From: Nectonema munidae | Lineage: Eukaryota > Nematomorpha > Nectonematoida > Nectonematidae | Assembly: GCA_030549495.1 (NCBI GenBank) | Contig: JAUIRK010000767.1 | Coordinates: 1 to 64,000, forward strand | Direction of reading: 5' to 3' | DNA length: 64,000 nucleotides | In this document: one piece after another, positions 31,708 to 41,349 of the stretch | How positions within the stretch are numbered: the first letter of the stretch is position 1 | Layout: each line of letters opens with the position of its first letter | Translations under genes and position numbers: made by a program | The notes under the pieces: model-generated | Told to the model about the DNA's origin: nothing | Databases searched by the model: none | What the model saw: the letters and a program-made list of their open reading frames with translations, nothing else

Positions 31708-34140
31708 CTGTATTAATGGGATTTAGTAGGTAGAGTTATTATAGGGGAGAGTGAGATAAAAGTTATTAAACTGAAAATTTTATTCACATTATAGGAATTA
31801 AGTTTATATATATTAAAGTTGAAATATCTAAATAATTTCTATTTAATTTAAAAAATAACTCTTTAAAAATTCAAAAAACGCATTAATATTTTTATTTTAA
31901 ACATATTCATGCTTTATGGTCATAGATTTATAAACTTTGTTATCTCTCCTAATTAATCTCTCAAAAAATATTATTTTATTTTTATTATATTATTTGTTAT
32001 TTTAACTTGAATCTAGTAATAATGGCTCTTAACTTTTATTTCTTTAGAAAAGGTTTGAATTAAATTTTTTAATAAGAAATTTATTTGAAAAGTTCTTTTA
32101 TTATTGTTTTCTGATATTTTTAATTTTATATCATAAATATAATTTACTCAAGAAGCTAGGCTTTTTAATTTAATGAAAATAATCTTCATTCTCTTCATTT
32201 CACAATTTGTTTATTTATCTTCGGAGTGGTCGAAAATTAATAGCTTTCAACTTGTTTGAATAAAAGTTTTACTTATTTTCCTAATATAACAATAGTTATA
32301 AAATAATATTTAAACATGAAATAATCATTGAAAATATTTTAAATTTTGGTTTTCTAAAAACGGTTTTATACAAAATAAATTTTTTACTTTATTGACGTAA
32401 AAAATTAAAAAAAACAAAAGAAAATAAAGTTCAAACTAGTTTAAAATTGGTTTACAATGATTTTTTTCTTTTTAAAAAAATGGGCTTTTTGACTTTTGTT
32501 CGCCCTGGTGAATGCATGGTTCGCTGAAATCATATGATTTTTTGTTACGGCTGTCAAACACTAAAGGACAGATGTATATGACCTCTAGCTGTATGAATGA
32601 AAAATTCTTATCTACTCCTGGTTTCTACTCTGTAGGCGGATTGTTATCTAATTGTATTGCCTTGATAGGGAACGTACTGTGGAGCTCAGTTCTTAGTTTT
32701 TCGCGAAACTTTGCTTGTTCTCACCAACGAAGCTTCCAAGGCTACAATTATTGAAAGAATATGATTTCTGTTGTTTTCTAGGTCTAATTTGGTTTTTGAT
32801 TACGATTCTAGAATTTTCGGTGATTCTGTTTATAATGACAATCGATCTCATCTCAAATCATTAAATTCTAAAAGATAAACGAATACTTGCTCTTTGTCTT
32901 AGAGCTTTTTGTTTAAAGATCTATTTATATTCCTTTTTCCTTATATTGATTGCTTACTAATTTTTTTAAATAGTTATCTGAGTTGTCTTTATTTTAGCTT
33001 TTATTATTTCATATTTAACTGACTCTTGGCGTAACCTTTTAAAAGATCTTTTTTTCTTATTCCTGTTTTGAGATAACTCATCGATTTGTATACACATTTT
33101 TTGTATTTTACTTTGAAATATGCCTACTATGATCGATCAAGCCCATATGTATAGAAAAAAGAAATGAGCATTGAATAGAGAACATGTAAAAATTGAAGTC
33201 ATTATCAAGGCCATTTTTTCCATAAAATGCTATTTGCTATAAATGTCATTTTTTATTTTTCTTTAACAAATTTGCCTTGTATATTTCATAATAAAAGCTA
33301 TAAATTTGATATCTAATTTTATTAAGCTTTTAGCGCGTCTTCTTACTCAAACCTAGATAAATTAGAAAGCCAACAAACATATAAAAAAACAAATAAAAAG
33401 TCATTTCTGCTTGTTTTTTCAAAAAAAATTTTTAATTTACTTGACTTTAAATTTTTTTATTCTAAGATGCATCATGTCACCTGCTTGGCTCACTTGATTC
33501 AAGATTTGCGTTAAAAATCAAAGATAATTTTTTTAAGTATAGACTTAATAATAAGTCTAAAGACTACACCCTAGCTTACTGGAAAAGTAGCCGTAAAACC
33601 GATTTATTATTTATTACTTAATAGCAAGTCTTAAAGCTTTTGTTATAAAAAAAAATTAAAAACAAACGCTCTATTTGCTAGATTTGCGTCGTCCCCAACA
33701 GGACTTGTAACTCGATGGTGTTCTAGGTTAAAAGTTTTCTTTATTGTGTAGAAACCTTCCTGGTATATGAAAAATTTTAGAAAATTATCGAGGAAATGGA
33801 ATTCTTGTAATAAAAGCAAGCCGTTAAAGATTCAAATTTAGTTTTTCATCTTATAGCTATAAAACAAGATTATAAACCTCTCATAAGAAAATCTTATAAT
33901 TAACACCGCTTGGTCCAAACTGGTCTTCTATAAATAATGAACTCAGTACAAATTATTAACCAAGCAAATCGTAGAAATGTTGCTTTTTTAATTAAAATAA
34001 TCAATATCGTAATTTTATTAAAAATAAGTTTATTTTTTTGCCAACAAACTGCATTTTTCCTTTTATAATTCTCATTTTTAATTAATTTTTATTTCCATAA
34101 AAAATCGCCGTTGATTATTACTATGGTCTGTGTATTGCCT
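31708..34140. other. Gene-free stretch upstream of the pocket-protein gene
   Basis: Mostly AT-rich. 32500-32760 is slightly more GC-rich and has an 80-codon plus-strand frame (from 32512), but its product resembles nothing I know and the minus strand has comparable frames. 33330-33800 also shows short GC-richer islands without a recognised exon. Confidence 0.35.
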
Positions 34141-34169
34141 TATTTTCCAGCTTAGGTGAACCTGTCTAA

Positions 34170-34247
34170 ATGAGTCGAAAAAGGAGAGGGGCGAAGAGTT
34201 CTTCCCAATCTTACGAGCCCCTTAGCGTACTGCAATGGAGATTTAAT
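34170..34247 (+). other. Candidate short coding or 5' leader exon upstream of the pocket-protein gene
   Basis: A GC-richer island is bordered by an acceptor-like TTATTTTCCAG (ends 34150) and a donor-like AAT|GTAAAA (34248). An ATG at 34170 reads MSRKRRGAKSSSQSYEPLSV and continues LQWRFN to the donor. I do not recognise the peptide. Splicing to the acceptor-like TTGCTTTTAG at 34776 would give an upstream frame closing after four more codons, so it may be a leader exon of the 34830 gene or an exon of something else. Confidence 0.3.
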
Positions 34248-34367
34248 GTAAAATGCCTATTGATCTCAAAGATATTTTTATGATAAAAAATTCTTATTGT
34301 ATCGTTTTATCCACCTGGCTGAGTTAATATAAAAATGTGAAATAATTCATTCAAAATTTATTCCCTT

Positions 34368-34496
34368 TAAAAAAGGGTTTTATTTTTTTTTTTTTTGGGG
34401 AGGGGGGGGGAGGGGAATTATTTTTTTTTTTAAAAAACTATTTTGGGAAAAAAAAAAAAAAAATTTTTTTTTTTTATTATGAGAAAAGGGGGGGGG
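34368..34496. repeat. Low-complexity T/G/A homopolymer tracts
   Basis: Runs of about 15 T, about 10 G, 14 A, 10 T and 10 G follow each other. The open frame starting at 34443 runs through these tracts and is not credible. Confidence 0.8.
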
Positions 34497-34787
34497 GGGA
34501 ATATTGTTCTCCCATTGTTTGCTCTAAAAATTTTAGTCACGCGATTTCATGATATTTTTATTTATGTATTTAATTCCAAATTAGAAAATCAATATAAATT
34601 GAATTTTTTGATCTTAACTTCTTTAAAAGTGGTCAATTTTGCCAACATATTTGAAAAAATGTTAAATAAAATATTTTTCTTAAAAAGTATTCTAAAGAAG
34701 GGTATTATTACCCTTCTTAGAAAAGTTTTATTATTCAAAATAGAAATTTGATGTAATCTTAACGTTTTGCTTTTAGGATTTGGTGAA

Positions 34788-34808
34788 ATGAATAAATTTC
34801 ATTCATAA
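34788..34808 (+). promoter_or_regulatory. Upstream ORF before the pocket-protein start
   Basis: ATG AAT AAA TTT CAT TCA TAA, six codons, ends 21 nt before the main ATG. It sits in a small imperfect palindrome (GTGAAAT...ATTTCAC, 34783-34815). It follows an acceptor-like TTGCTTTTAG (ends 34776), so it would be in the mature leader if that splice is used. Confidence 0.4.
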
Positions 34809-34829
34809 ATTTCACGGATTCTCTCACCC

Positions 34830-37481
34830 ATGACAACAACAGCAGACAACAGTAATATGAGCAGCTGTTTAGAGAGAGAAGAGTTGATTGAATTGTTTGA
34901 AATTATTTGCAATGACATCAATTTGAATGAAGAAGCAAAAGAAAAAGCATGGAAATCGTATTGCACTATCAGTTGTCTCTACTCCTTAGATGGTGAGAAA
35001 TCCGATTGGCTTGTTTGTGCAATTTATTCCGCATGCCAGACTTCATCTGTCAGTTGTGTGAGTGACATTTCAACTAAAATAAGTGGTAACGGCATCTCAC
35101 TCACGCGATTGCTTTCCAGTGCAAACGTAGAAGTCTCCTCCTTCTTTGACAAGCTGAAGAGGTGGCTTGACATGCAGGGTTCCCCCTTACACGACTTGTC
35201 GGATTTTATTATCCAGCTTGAACGTAACTTTAACGTTGGCAAAATAATGTTCGGCAAATTTCAACGTCTTTTCGCAAACATCTTCTGTTATGAAGGTGCT
35301 GCTGTTACCAAACCGACCAATGATAATAAGAAGAACTGTAGTGCCCCTTTGTCAATTTTGACTCACAAACGTCTATTCGACTTTTGTTGGACGTTTTATT
35401 CATTTATCCGAGCTCGATATCTGAAGTGTAGTGATAATTTGGTACATTGTTTTAACGTTCTCATCTGCTGCTTAGATTTTGCTCATTCCAATGTCCTCAA
35501 TGGACCGAGGAGTGATTTACTGACGAACGAGAGTAAGGACTTAGAAGATGTTATTTCCTTTTTGTGTAAGCGATATAACGCTCTAGAAATGAGCACCAGG
35601 AGTATTAAACTGTATGAATGGCAAACAGTTATGAATAACCTGATAAATGAAAATTGCCTAATTCTATCTGACGAAAGATCATTTACTACCGCCTTTTCTG
35701 CTGACAACTTTGATAAGAATGAAAAGAACCTAAATAAGGCATATGAAGAACTCGTGCTTGAAAAAGGTGTTATTGATGAAAGATTATTTATTGGAAGAAA
35801 TAGTAAGATTGATATTGCACCTGCAGCCTTTTCTAAGAAGTTATATAAAGGAAGTGTGGCAGATGTCAATAAGGAAGGCATTCGCAAATCACTTAATTTC
35901 GATCAAGAAGCAGAAGAAAGGCATGCTGACGCTATAAATGTCAATTCATCATCCATTTTCACGACACGTGGGAGTACTCCCCTGTCTGCAAGTCAGTATT
36001 TCAAAGGGGTAGAAGAGAATGCCGAAATGACGCCTATTTCCTCGGTAACACAAACTCTGTTCATGCTTCAATCCTTGATCAAGTATAGTGATGAAATAGT
36101 AAAGAGTTTGATTGAAGAAAATGGTGGTGATACTGTCTTTCTAGGCATTCAACAGCGTTTGGATAATGTCAAAGATCTCTTTACTCATGAGTTGATTTCG
36201 ACTAAAGAAAACAACACCGATGTGAAGCTACATTTTAACTTCATTCAATCACTTTACTTCCACATGTTGAAAAGGATATTAAATACAGAAAAGGAGTCCA
36301 TTCTGCATAGAACTGGTGGAACTTCTTCCTTTATGGATCTAGAGTCCCTTCTTAAACATGATAACTTTAATTTGTCCCTTCTCGCGCTATGCATCGAGAT
36401 AGTTATGCTGACTACTCAGTTCACTTCCGCCAAAACATATCCCTGGGTTTTAAAGCTTCTCAACCTACCTGCTTACATCTTTTTCAGATGCATCGAGCTT
36501 TTTATTCGAGCAGAGCCCAAGCTGCCCAGAGATGTGGTTCGGCACTTGAATCGTATTGAAGAAAAGATTTTGGAGAGTGATGCCTGGCTCGCTGCCTCGC
36601 CTTTATGGATCACAGTTTCAAAGAATAAGCTGCTTGCGTGCAATCAAGTTTTTTGTCCACAATATCTCGAGAATAATGGAGTTGGCAGTGCTATTTCTCT
36701 ACATCCTTCTAATAGCGATTACACCAGTTCCCATCTTTACACAATTTCGAAAGCTCTTACGCATTCTCCTTCCTTGCGCACTTTTAGGCGTTTCAACTCT
36801 CTTTCCTTCTTTCTCCGCAAATTCTACTACCTCAGTAGCCTGCGCTTACGCGATTTGTCCTCCAAACTTCAGCTCAATCGTTTAGTTAGTCAGTGCATTT
36901 GGGCGTGTTTTGAATACGTCATCTTAAATCATAATCACCTGATGAAAGATCGACACGTTGACCAAATTATGATGTCGTGTATTTACTCTGTTTCCAAATT
37001 AACGCATCAAACAGCCATCTCCTTTTCCGATATCATGAAGAGTTATCGCTCGCAACCTAATGCTCACAGTTCTGTGTATCGTGACGTCTTGATTGAAGAT
37101 GAATGCAGAGGAGACATAATTCATTTCTACAACAAGATCTTTGTTTCCATTGTCAAAGATTTTTTAGCGAATTGTGAGCAGCCTAGTGGCACTATTTTCA
37201 CTTCACCCTTGCCTATACTTTCGCCTCTACTCGCTACCAGGCGGCAAGTGTCTTCCAGATATCCTGTTTATGTTTCACCTTTGAAAAAGCAGGAACACCA
37301 CCTTTCCAGATCACCCACTTCTAATGTCATTGAATTCACTTACACTTTTAGTCCAAGCAAGGACATTAATCGCCTCTACAGCCCTCTTAATCAAATAAGT
37401 GTCCCTGCTTCCCGCCCATTCACCACAAGTCTACTCGCACCCAAATCCAAGCGTCTTAAGCTTGATTTCAGTAGTAAGTAA
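34830..37481 (+). CDS. Retinoblastoma-family pocket protein (p107/p130-like), intronless
   Basis: Binds E2F-DP and chromatin repressors in the nucleus to hold cells in G1. All 883 codons are in one exon. Residues 58-118: N-terminal RB domain (DWLVCAIYSACQ, GNGISLTRLL, FFDKLKRWLDM). About 400-590: pocket box A (TPISSVTQTL, LLALCIEIVMLTT, PWVLKLLNLPAYIFF, RDVVRHLNRIEEKILESDAW). About 655-780: box B (SLSFFLRKFYYLSSLRLRDL, LMKDRHVDQIMMSCIYSVSK, FSDIMKSYRSQP, DIIHFYNKIFVSIVKDF), holding the LxCxE-binding groove. The tail has LPILSP, RRQVSSRYPVYVSPLKK and FTYTFSPSKDIN, which match p107/p130 (..SPRRVS..IYISPHK) rather than RB1. The A-B spacer is short (about 65 residues), without the long cyclin-binding spacer of vertebrate p107. 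SP/TP dipeptides are frequent in the linkers, as expected for CDK targets. The ATG lies just after CTCTCACCC. Confidence 0.95.
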   Translation: MTTTADNSNMSSCLEREELIELFEIICNDINLNEEAKEKAWKSYCTISCLYSLDGEKSDWLVCAIYSACQTSSVSCVSDISTKISGNGISLTRLLSSANVEVSSFFDKLKRWLDMQGSPLHDLSDFIIQLERNFNVGKIMFGKFQRLFANIFCYEGAAVTKPTNDNKKNCSAPLSILTHKRLFDFCWTFYSFIRARYLKCSDNLVHCFNVLICCLDFAHSNVLNGPRSDLLTNESKDLEDVISFLCKRYNALEMSTRSIKLYEWQTVMNNLINENCLILSDERSFTTAFSADNFDKNEKNLNKAYEELVLEKGVIDERLFIGRNSKIDIAPAAFSKKLYKGSVADVNKEGIRKSLNFDQEAEERHADAINVNSSSIFTTRGSTPLSASQYFKGVEENAEMTPISSVTQTLFMLQSLIKYSDEIVKSLIEENGGDTVFLGIQQRLDNVKDLFTHELISTKENNTDVKLHFNFIQSLYFHMLKRILNTEKESILHRTGGTSSFMDLESLLKHDNFNLSLLALCIEIVMLTTQFTSAKTYPWVLKLLNLPAYIFFRCIELFIRAEPKLPRDVVRHLNRIEEKILESDAWLAASPLWITVSKNKLLACNQVFCPQYLENNGVGSAISLHPSNSDYTSSHLYTISKALTHSPSLRTFRRFNSLSFFLRKFYYLSSLRLRDLSSKLQLNRLVSQCIWACFEYVILNHNHLMKDRHVDQIMMSCIYSVSKLTHQTAISFSDIMKSYRSQPNAHSSVYRDVLIEDECRGDIIHFYNKIFVSIVKDFLANCEQPSGTIFTSPLPILSPLLATRRQVSSRYPVYVSPLKKQEHHLSRSPTSNVIEFTYTFSPSKDINRLYSPLNQISVPASRPFTTSLLAPKSKRLKLDFSSK

Positions 37482-38599
37482 TTTGCAAACCCTTGCCTCA
37501 TTTGTATTACCTTCTTCCATCATTTTTCTCTGATCCTATTATTATTCACTTGCAGCCCAGACAAGCCTTTTTATATGCGTAATTATTTTTTACCATTATT
37601 TTATTATTTTATTTTGCTGGTAAAACAGAACAATCTTATTTTGCTTTTAATGAAATTTATGCCAATTGGTTTTATAATTATTCATTATTTTCGCTCTACA
37701 ATCACTGCATGTTAGATCGTGGAGACTAGCGAGTGTTTCTCAACTGAATAACGTGATCAATAACGTGAACTTATCAGCGCGCATGGGAGACAAAAAGAGA
37801 TATATATATATATATATCTTCAACCTGTATTCTACGATGATTCTGTGCCTAGCGGATATTTGAATAGGTTTTTTATTGCAAAGGTTAAAATTTCTATTTG
37901 AGTATATATCAATGAAGGTGGTCTACGAAATTTCTGCTTTTAACAAATCTTTTAGAGGGCATTTTATCGATAAAGTTATAAACAGTAACCGAATATTTCT
38001 CCATGAAAGTCTTCAAACTTTATAAAGTTATAAATAGCAACGTGGTATTTATCCATGACAAAATAATGAAATAGTTTCCAAATTAAAATATTGAAGAATT
38101 GCCGCCAAACATTTTTTCATATTATTTTTAAATAAATTTATCCCTACACAGCAAATCGAACACTCAATTTGATTTCCAAAATATTTTTGTTTGTCTAAAT
38201 TTGCCGTTAATATTCAATTTTTGGTCAGATATCCTTTTTTTTTTATCATATTTGAACAATTTTGGTCTCATTTTAGCAAATCGATCTTTCTCTATTTCAT
38301 CATTACTGTGTCAATATTTGCACAAGTATTGAATACTACATCTGAAAGTTGTTAAAATGGTTTTATATTTATTTAAAACTACTAGGGATGGGACCAAATT
38401 TCTACACAAGGCAACCTGAGATCATATTTGCTAAATACTCATAAAATTTAAATATATAAATTTTTATTTCTCATAAAATATTTCAATAATAACCTTATAG
38501 ATGGGTTATAATATTATATATTTTATATTCAACAATAAAATTTTTATTAAAAGTGTTGTAAAATGACATGGTGAAAAATATTACTGGCTGCTAATCTAA
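37482..38599. other. 3' flank of the pocket-protein gene
   Basis: No gene recognised. A donor-like GTAAGT overlaps the stop region (37473) and an acceptor-like CTTGCAG ends at 37556, so a small 3' intron is possible. A (TA)n run of about 20 bp lies at 37799-37818. No clear AATAAA close to the stop. Confidence 0.4.
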
Positions 38600-38939
38600 C
38601 TAAACCTAGCATTTTTTACCCTCCTTGGTTTGATTCTTGTTCTTTATTTTCTATTTTTTTGCTCTTCATTCTAAACTGATATTAACTTGGTAAATCTACT
38701 TTCATAAGAAAATCATTTGTGCAATCTATGTTTGAATAAATCTTTTTTAAGAGATTTAATTAGCTCAGACTTTTTCTATTGAAAAGAATCTCGTATCGAT
38801 CCTTAAGGATTCGAGATGACTTTTGTGAATTAATAATTGAAATATTCACTAATAAGATAAAAGTTTAAAGAAAGTGCTAAACCTTATGACTTAGAATCTA
38901 TGTTATATAATACCCTGAAAATTTATAATTATATACAGT
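38600..38939. repeat. Dispersed noncoding repeat, second copy
   Basis: Collinear with 20420-20850 (see that entry): CTTCATTCTAAACT, TTAATTAGCTCAGA, GAAAAGAATCTC, TTTGTGAATTAAT, AATAAGATAAAAGTTTAAAG. It directly abuts satellite A here but not at 20 kb. Confidence 0.55.
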
Positions 38940-40540
38940 TTGGAACGCATAACACTTTATATATTTAATTTTTTCAATAATCATGGCTACTTTTTAGAAA
39001 ATGTCAATCAAAATTTTGATTGATCAAAAATACACCTAATAAAATATATCTTCAAATTTTACATAAAATATATGTTTTTATACTAAATCGGTCATGCTGT
39101 TTTCATTTCTGGACTCATTTTTTACATTTAGGATTTGAAAATACCTATAAGTATTGATCAAATTTGCGGTTTACTTCTGAAAATTGTCTCCAAAAACATT
39201 CCATTTTACATAAAATATATGTGTTATACTAAATCGGCCATGCTAGTTTCATTTCAGGAGTCATTTTTTACGTTTAGGATTTGAAAATACCCATAAGTGT
39301 TAATCAAATTTGCGGTTTACTTCTAAAAATTATCTCCAAAAACATTTATTCAAATTTTACAATGAAATATATGTCTTATACTAAATCGGCCATGCTGGTT
39401 TCATTTTTGGACTCATTTTTTACGTTTAGGATGTGAAAATACCTATAAATGTTAATTAAATTTGCGGTTTACTTCTAAAAATTGTCTCCAAATACATTCA
39501 TTCAAATTTTACAATGAAATATATGTTTTTATACCAAATCAACCATGCTGTTTTCATTTCTGAACTAATTTTCCAAATTTAGAGGTTTTAAAATATCTGT
39601 CAATGTCAATCAAATTTGCGGTTTACTTCTAAAAGCTATCCAAAAATATTCTCTCAATTTTACATAAAATATGTTTTTATACCAAATAAATCATGCTGTT
39701 TTCATTTCTGAACTCATTTTTTACATTTAGAATGTGAAAACACTTATAAGTGTTAATGAAATTTGCGGTTTACTTCTAAAAATTGTCTCCAAAAACATTC
39801 ATTCAAATTTTACAATTAAATATATGTTTTTATACCAAATCAACCATGCTAGTTTCATTTATGGACTCAATCTTTGCAGTTTGAATTTGAAAATACCTAT
39901 AAGTATCAATCAAATTTGCGTTTAGTTCTAAAATTTGTTTTCAAAAATATTGATTCAAATTTTACATGAAATATATGTTTTTATAGCAAATAGATCATGA
40001 TGATTTCATTTCTGAACACAATTTTCGCATTTAGAGATTTTACTGCTAGTGTCAATCAAATTTGCGTCTTATGTCTATCCCAAAATATTCTCTCTAATTT
40101 TATATGAAATATATGTTTTTATACCAATTCGACCATGATAATTTTTATTTCTGAAATCATTTTTTGCATTTAGAGGTTTTAAATGTCTGAAAGTTTCAAT
40201 CAAATGTTCGATTTACGTCTAATATCTACAGAAATATTTTTGAAATTTAAATAAAATATCTGTTTTTATTCCAAATGGAAGATGCTGGTTTCATTTTTGG
40301 ACTCAGTTTTGGCATTTATGGTTTTAAAATATCTGAAAGCTTCATTGAGATTTGCGGTTTACTTCTAGATATTGTCTTCAAAAATATTTTCAAAAAAATA
40401 AAGTATCTGTTTTATACCAAATCGACTATGCTTATTTTATTTCTGTACTGGATTTTGGATAAGACGGTTAAAAAATATCTCGAAGTGGCAATTGAATTTG
40501 TAATGTATGCCTGAAAATCAGTTCTTTAAAAAATTTTCAA
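38940..40540 (+). repeat. Satellite A, direct array: about 10-11 units of ~148 bp
   Basis: The landmark AAATTTGCGGTTTACTTCTA recurs at about 39160, 39307, 39459, 39613, 39760, 39913, 40059, 40203, 40350 and 40496, giving spacings of 144-154. Each unit also carries ATACCAAATCGACCATGCTG and TTTCATTTCTGGACTCATTT. Units differ by substitutions and small indels, with divergence highest after 40000. Open frames in it are periodic artefacts. Units are close to nucleosome length. Confidence 0.92.
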
Positions 40541-40705
40541 AAAATGGATGCATATTAGATATATAGTGAAAATATACTTTTTTTTTTGTATATTTTGGCT
40601 TATAATACTTTCTACAATCATCTTTAGTATGAAATATTTATTAAAAAAAACAAACAAAACGTATTATAAAATCTTTTGAAATTTGTATGAGAGAGGGAAA
40701 AAGTT

Positions 40706-40832
40706 AAAATTTTTGAAAAGGGAAAGAAAAAAAAAAATAAAAAAAAAAATTTAAAAAAAATTTTTAAAGGGGGGGGGGGGGTTTTATATTATATTAAAAA
40801 ATTTGAAATAAAAAAATAAGGGGGGGGGAAAA
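40706..40832. repeat. Low-complexity A/T/G homopolymer tract
   Basis: Purine runs pass into poly-A, poly-T and then 13 G (about 40769-40781), with a second run of 9 G at 40820. Confidence 0.75.
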
Positions 40833-41349
40833 AAGGAAAATGCCAATATGTGAGAATTTAGTCACTATCAAGATATTTTTAATTTAAATTGAATTTGTCC
40901 ATATTTTTCCTTTTGCGTCAAAGAGATAATTTTTTAGATGAAGAACGTGTACAACTTTTTGTAATTGAACAATGAACATCACGAATGATTCATCAGAAAA
41001 AAACCTTTGAAATGAGATTGGTTAACAAATATTCAGGCCTGATAATAAAATACACGATACTGATTAAAAAGTCTAAGATCATCAAGAAGATTCTTTGATC
41101 AGAATGCTTTGAGAGAGGAAAAAAGTAATTTTATCATTATAAAAAAAATTTCGAATACACATTGAAGAATATAAATTTCTAATGAAAAAAGAGCTACCAA
41201 GAAAGGATCATCATGGAATGAATAGCAAAATTACATACTGTAAATTATAATATGACGTAGAGACTACAAGTCGATAACGAATTTGTAGCAAGATGGAGGT
41301 CCTATCGAGTTCCATAAGTTACTGTAGAATGAAATATTTTGAGTGAATT
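40833..41349. other. Stretch between satellites A and B
   Basis: AT-rich; no coding frame or repeat recognised. Confidence 0.35.

Noticed and set aside
32512-32754. 80-codon plus-strand frame
   Set aside because: Starts with a plausible ATG and is GC-richer, but I see no domain, splice context or homologue; kept only as a note in the gene-free stretch.
34443-34751. 102-codon frame beginning in poly-A/poly-T
   Set aside because: Runs through homopolymers and AT-rich DNA; product is Lys/Phe low complexity.
35483-35887. 134-codon minus-strand frame in the pocket-protein gene
   Set aside because: Antisense shadow of a well-supported coding sequence.
37473-37560. A spliced C-terminal extension of the pocket protein using GTAAGT at 37473 and CTTGCAG at 37556
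   Set aside because: The extension would read as hydrophobic AT-rich residues with no resemblance to the p107/p130 C-terminus; the unspliced stop is preferred.
39734-40514. Open frames in satellite A
   Set aside because: They repeat with the ~148-bp period and differ between units; artefacts of the tandem repeat.
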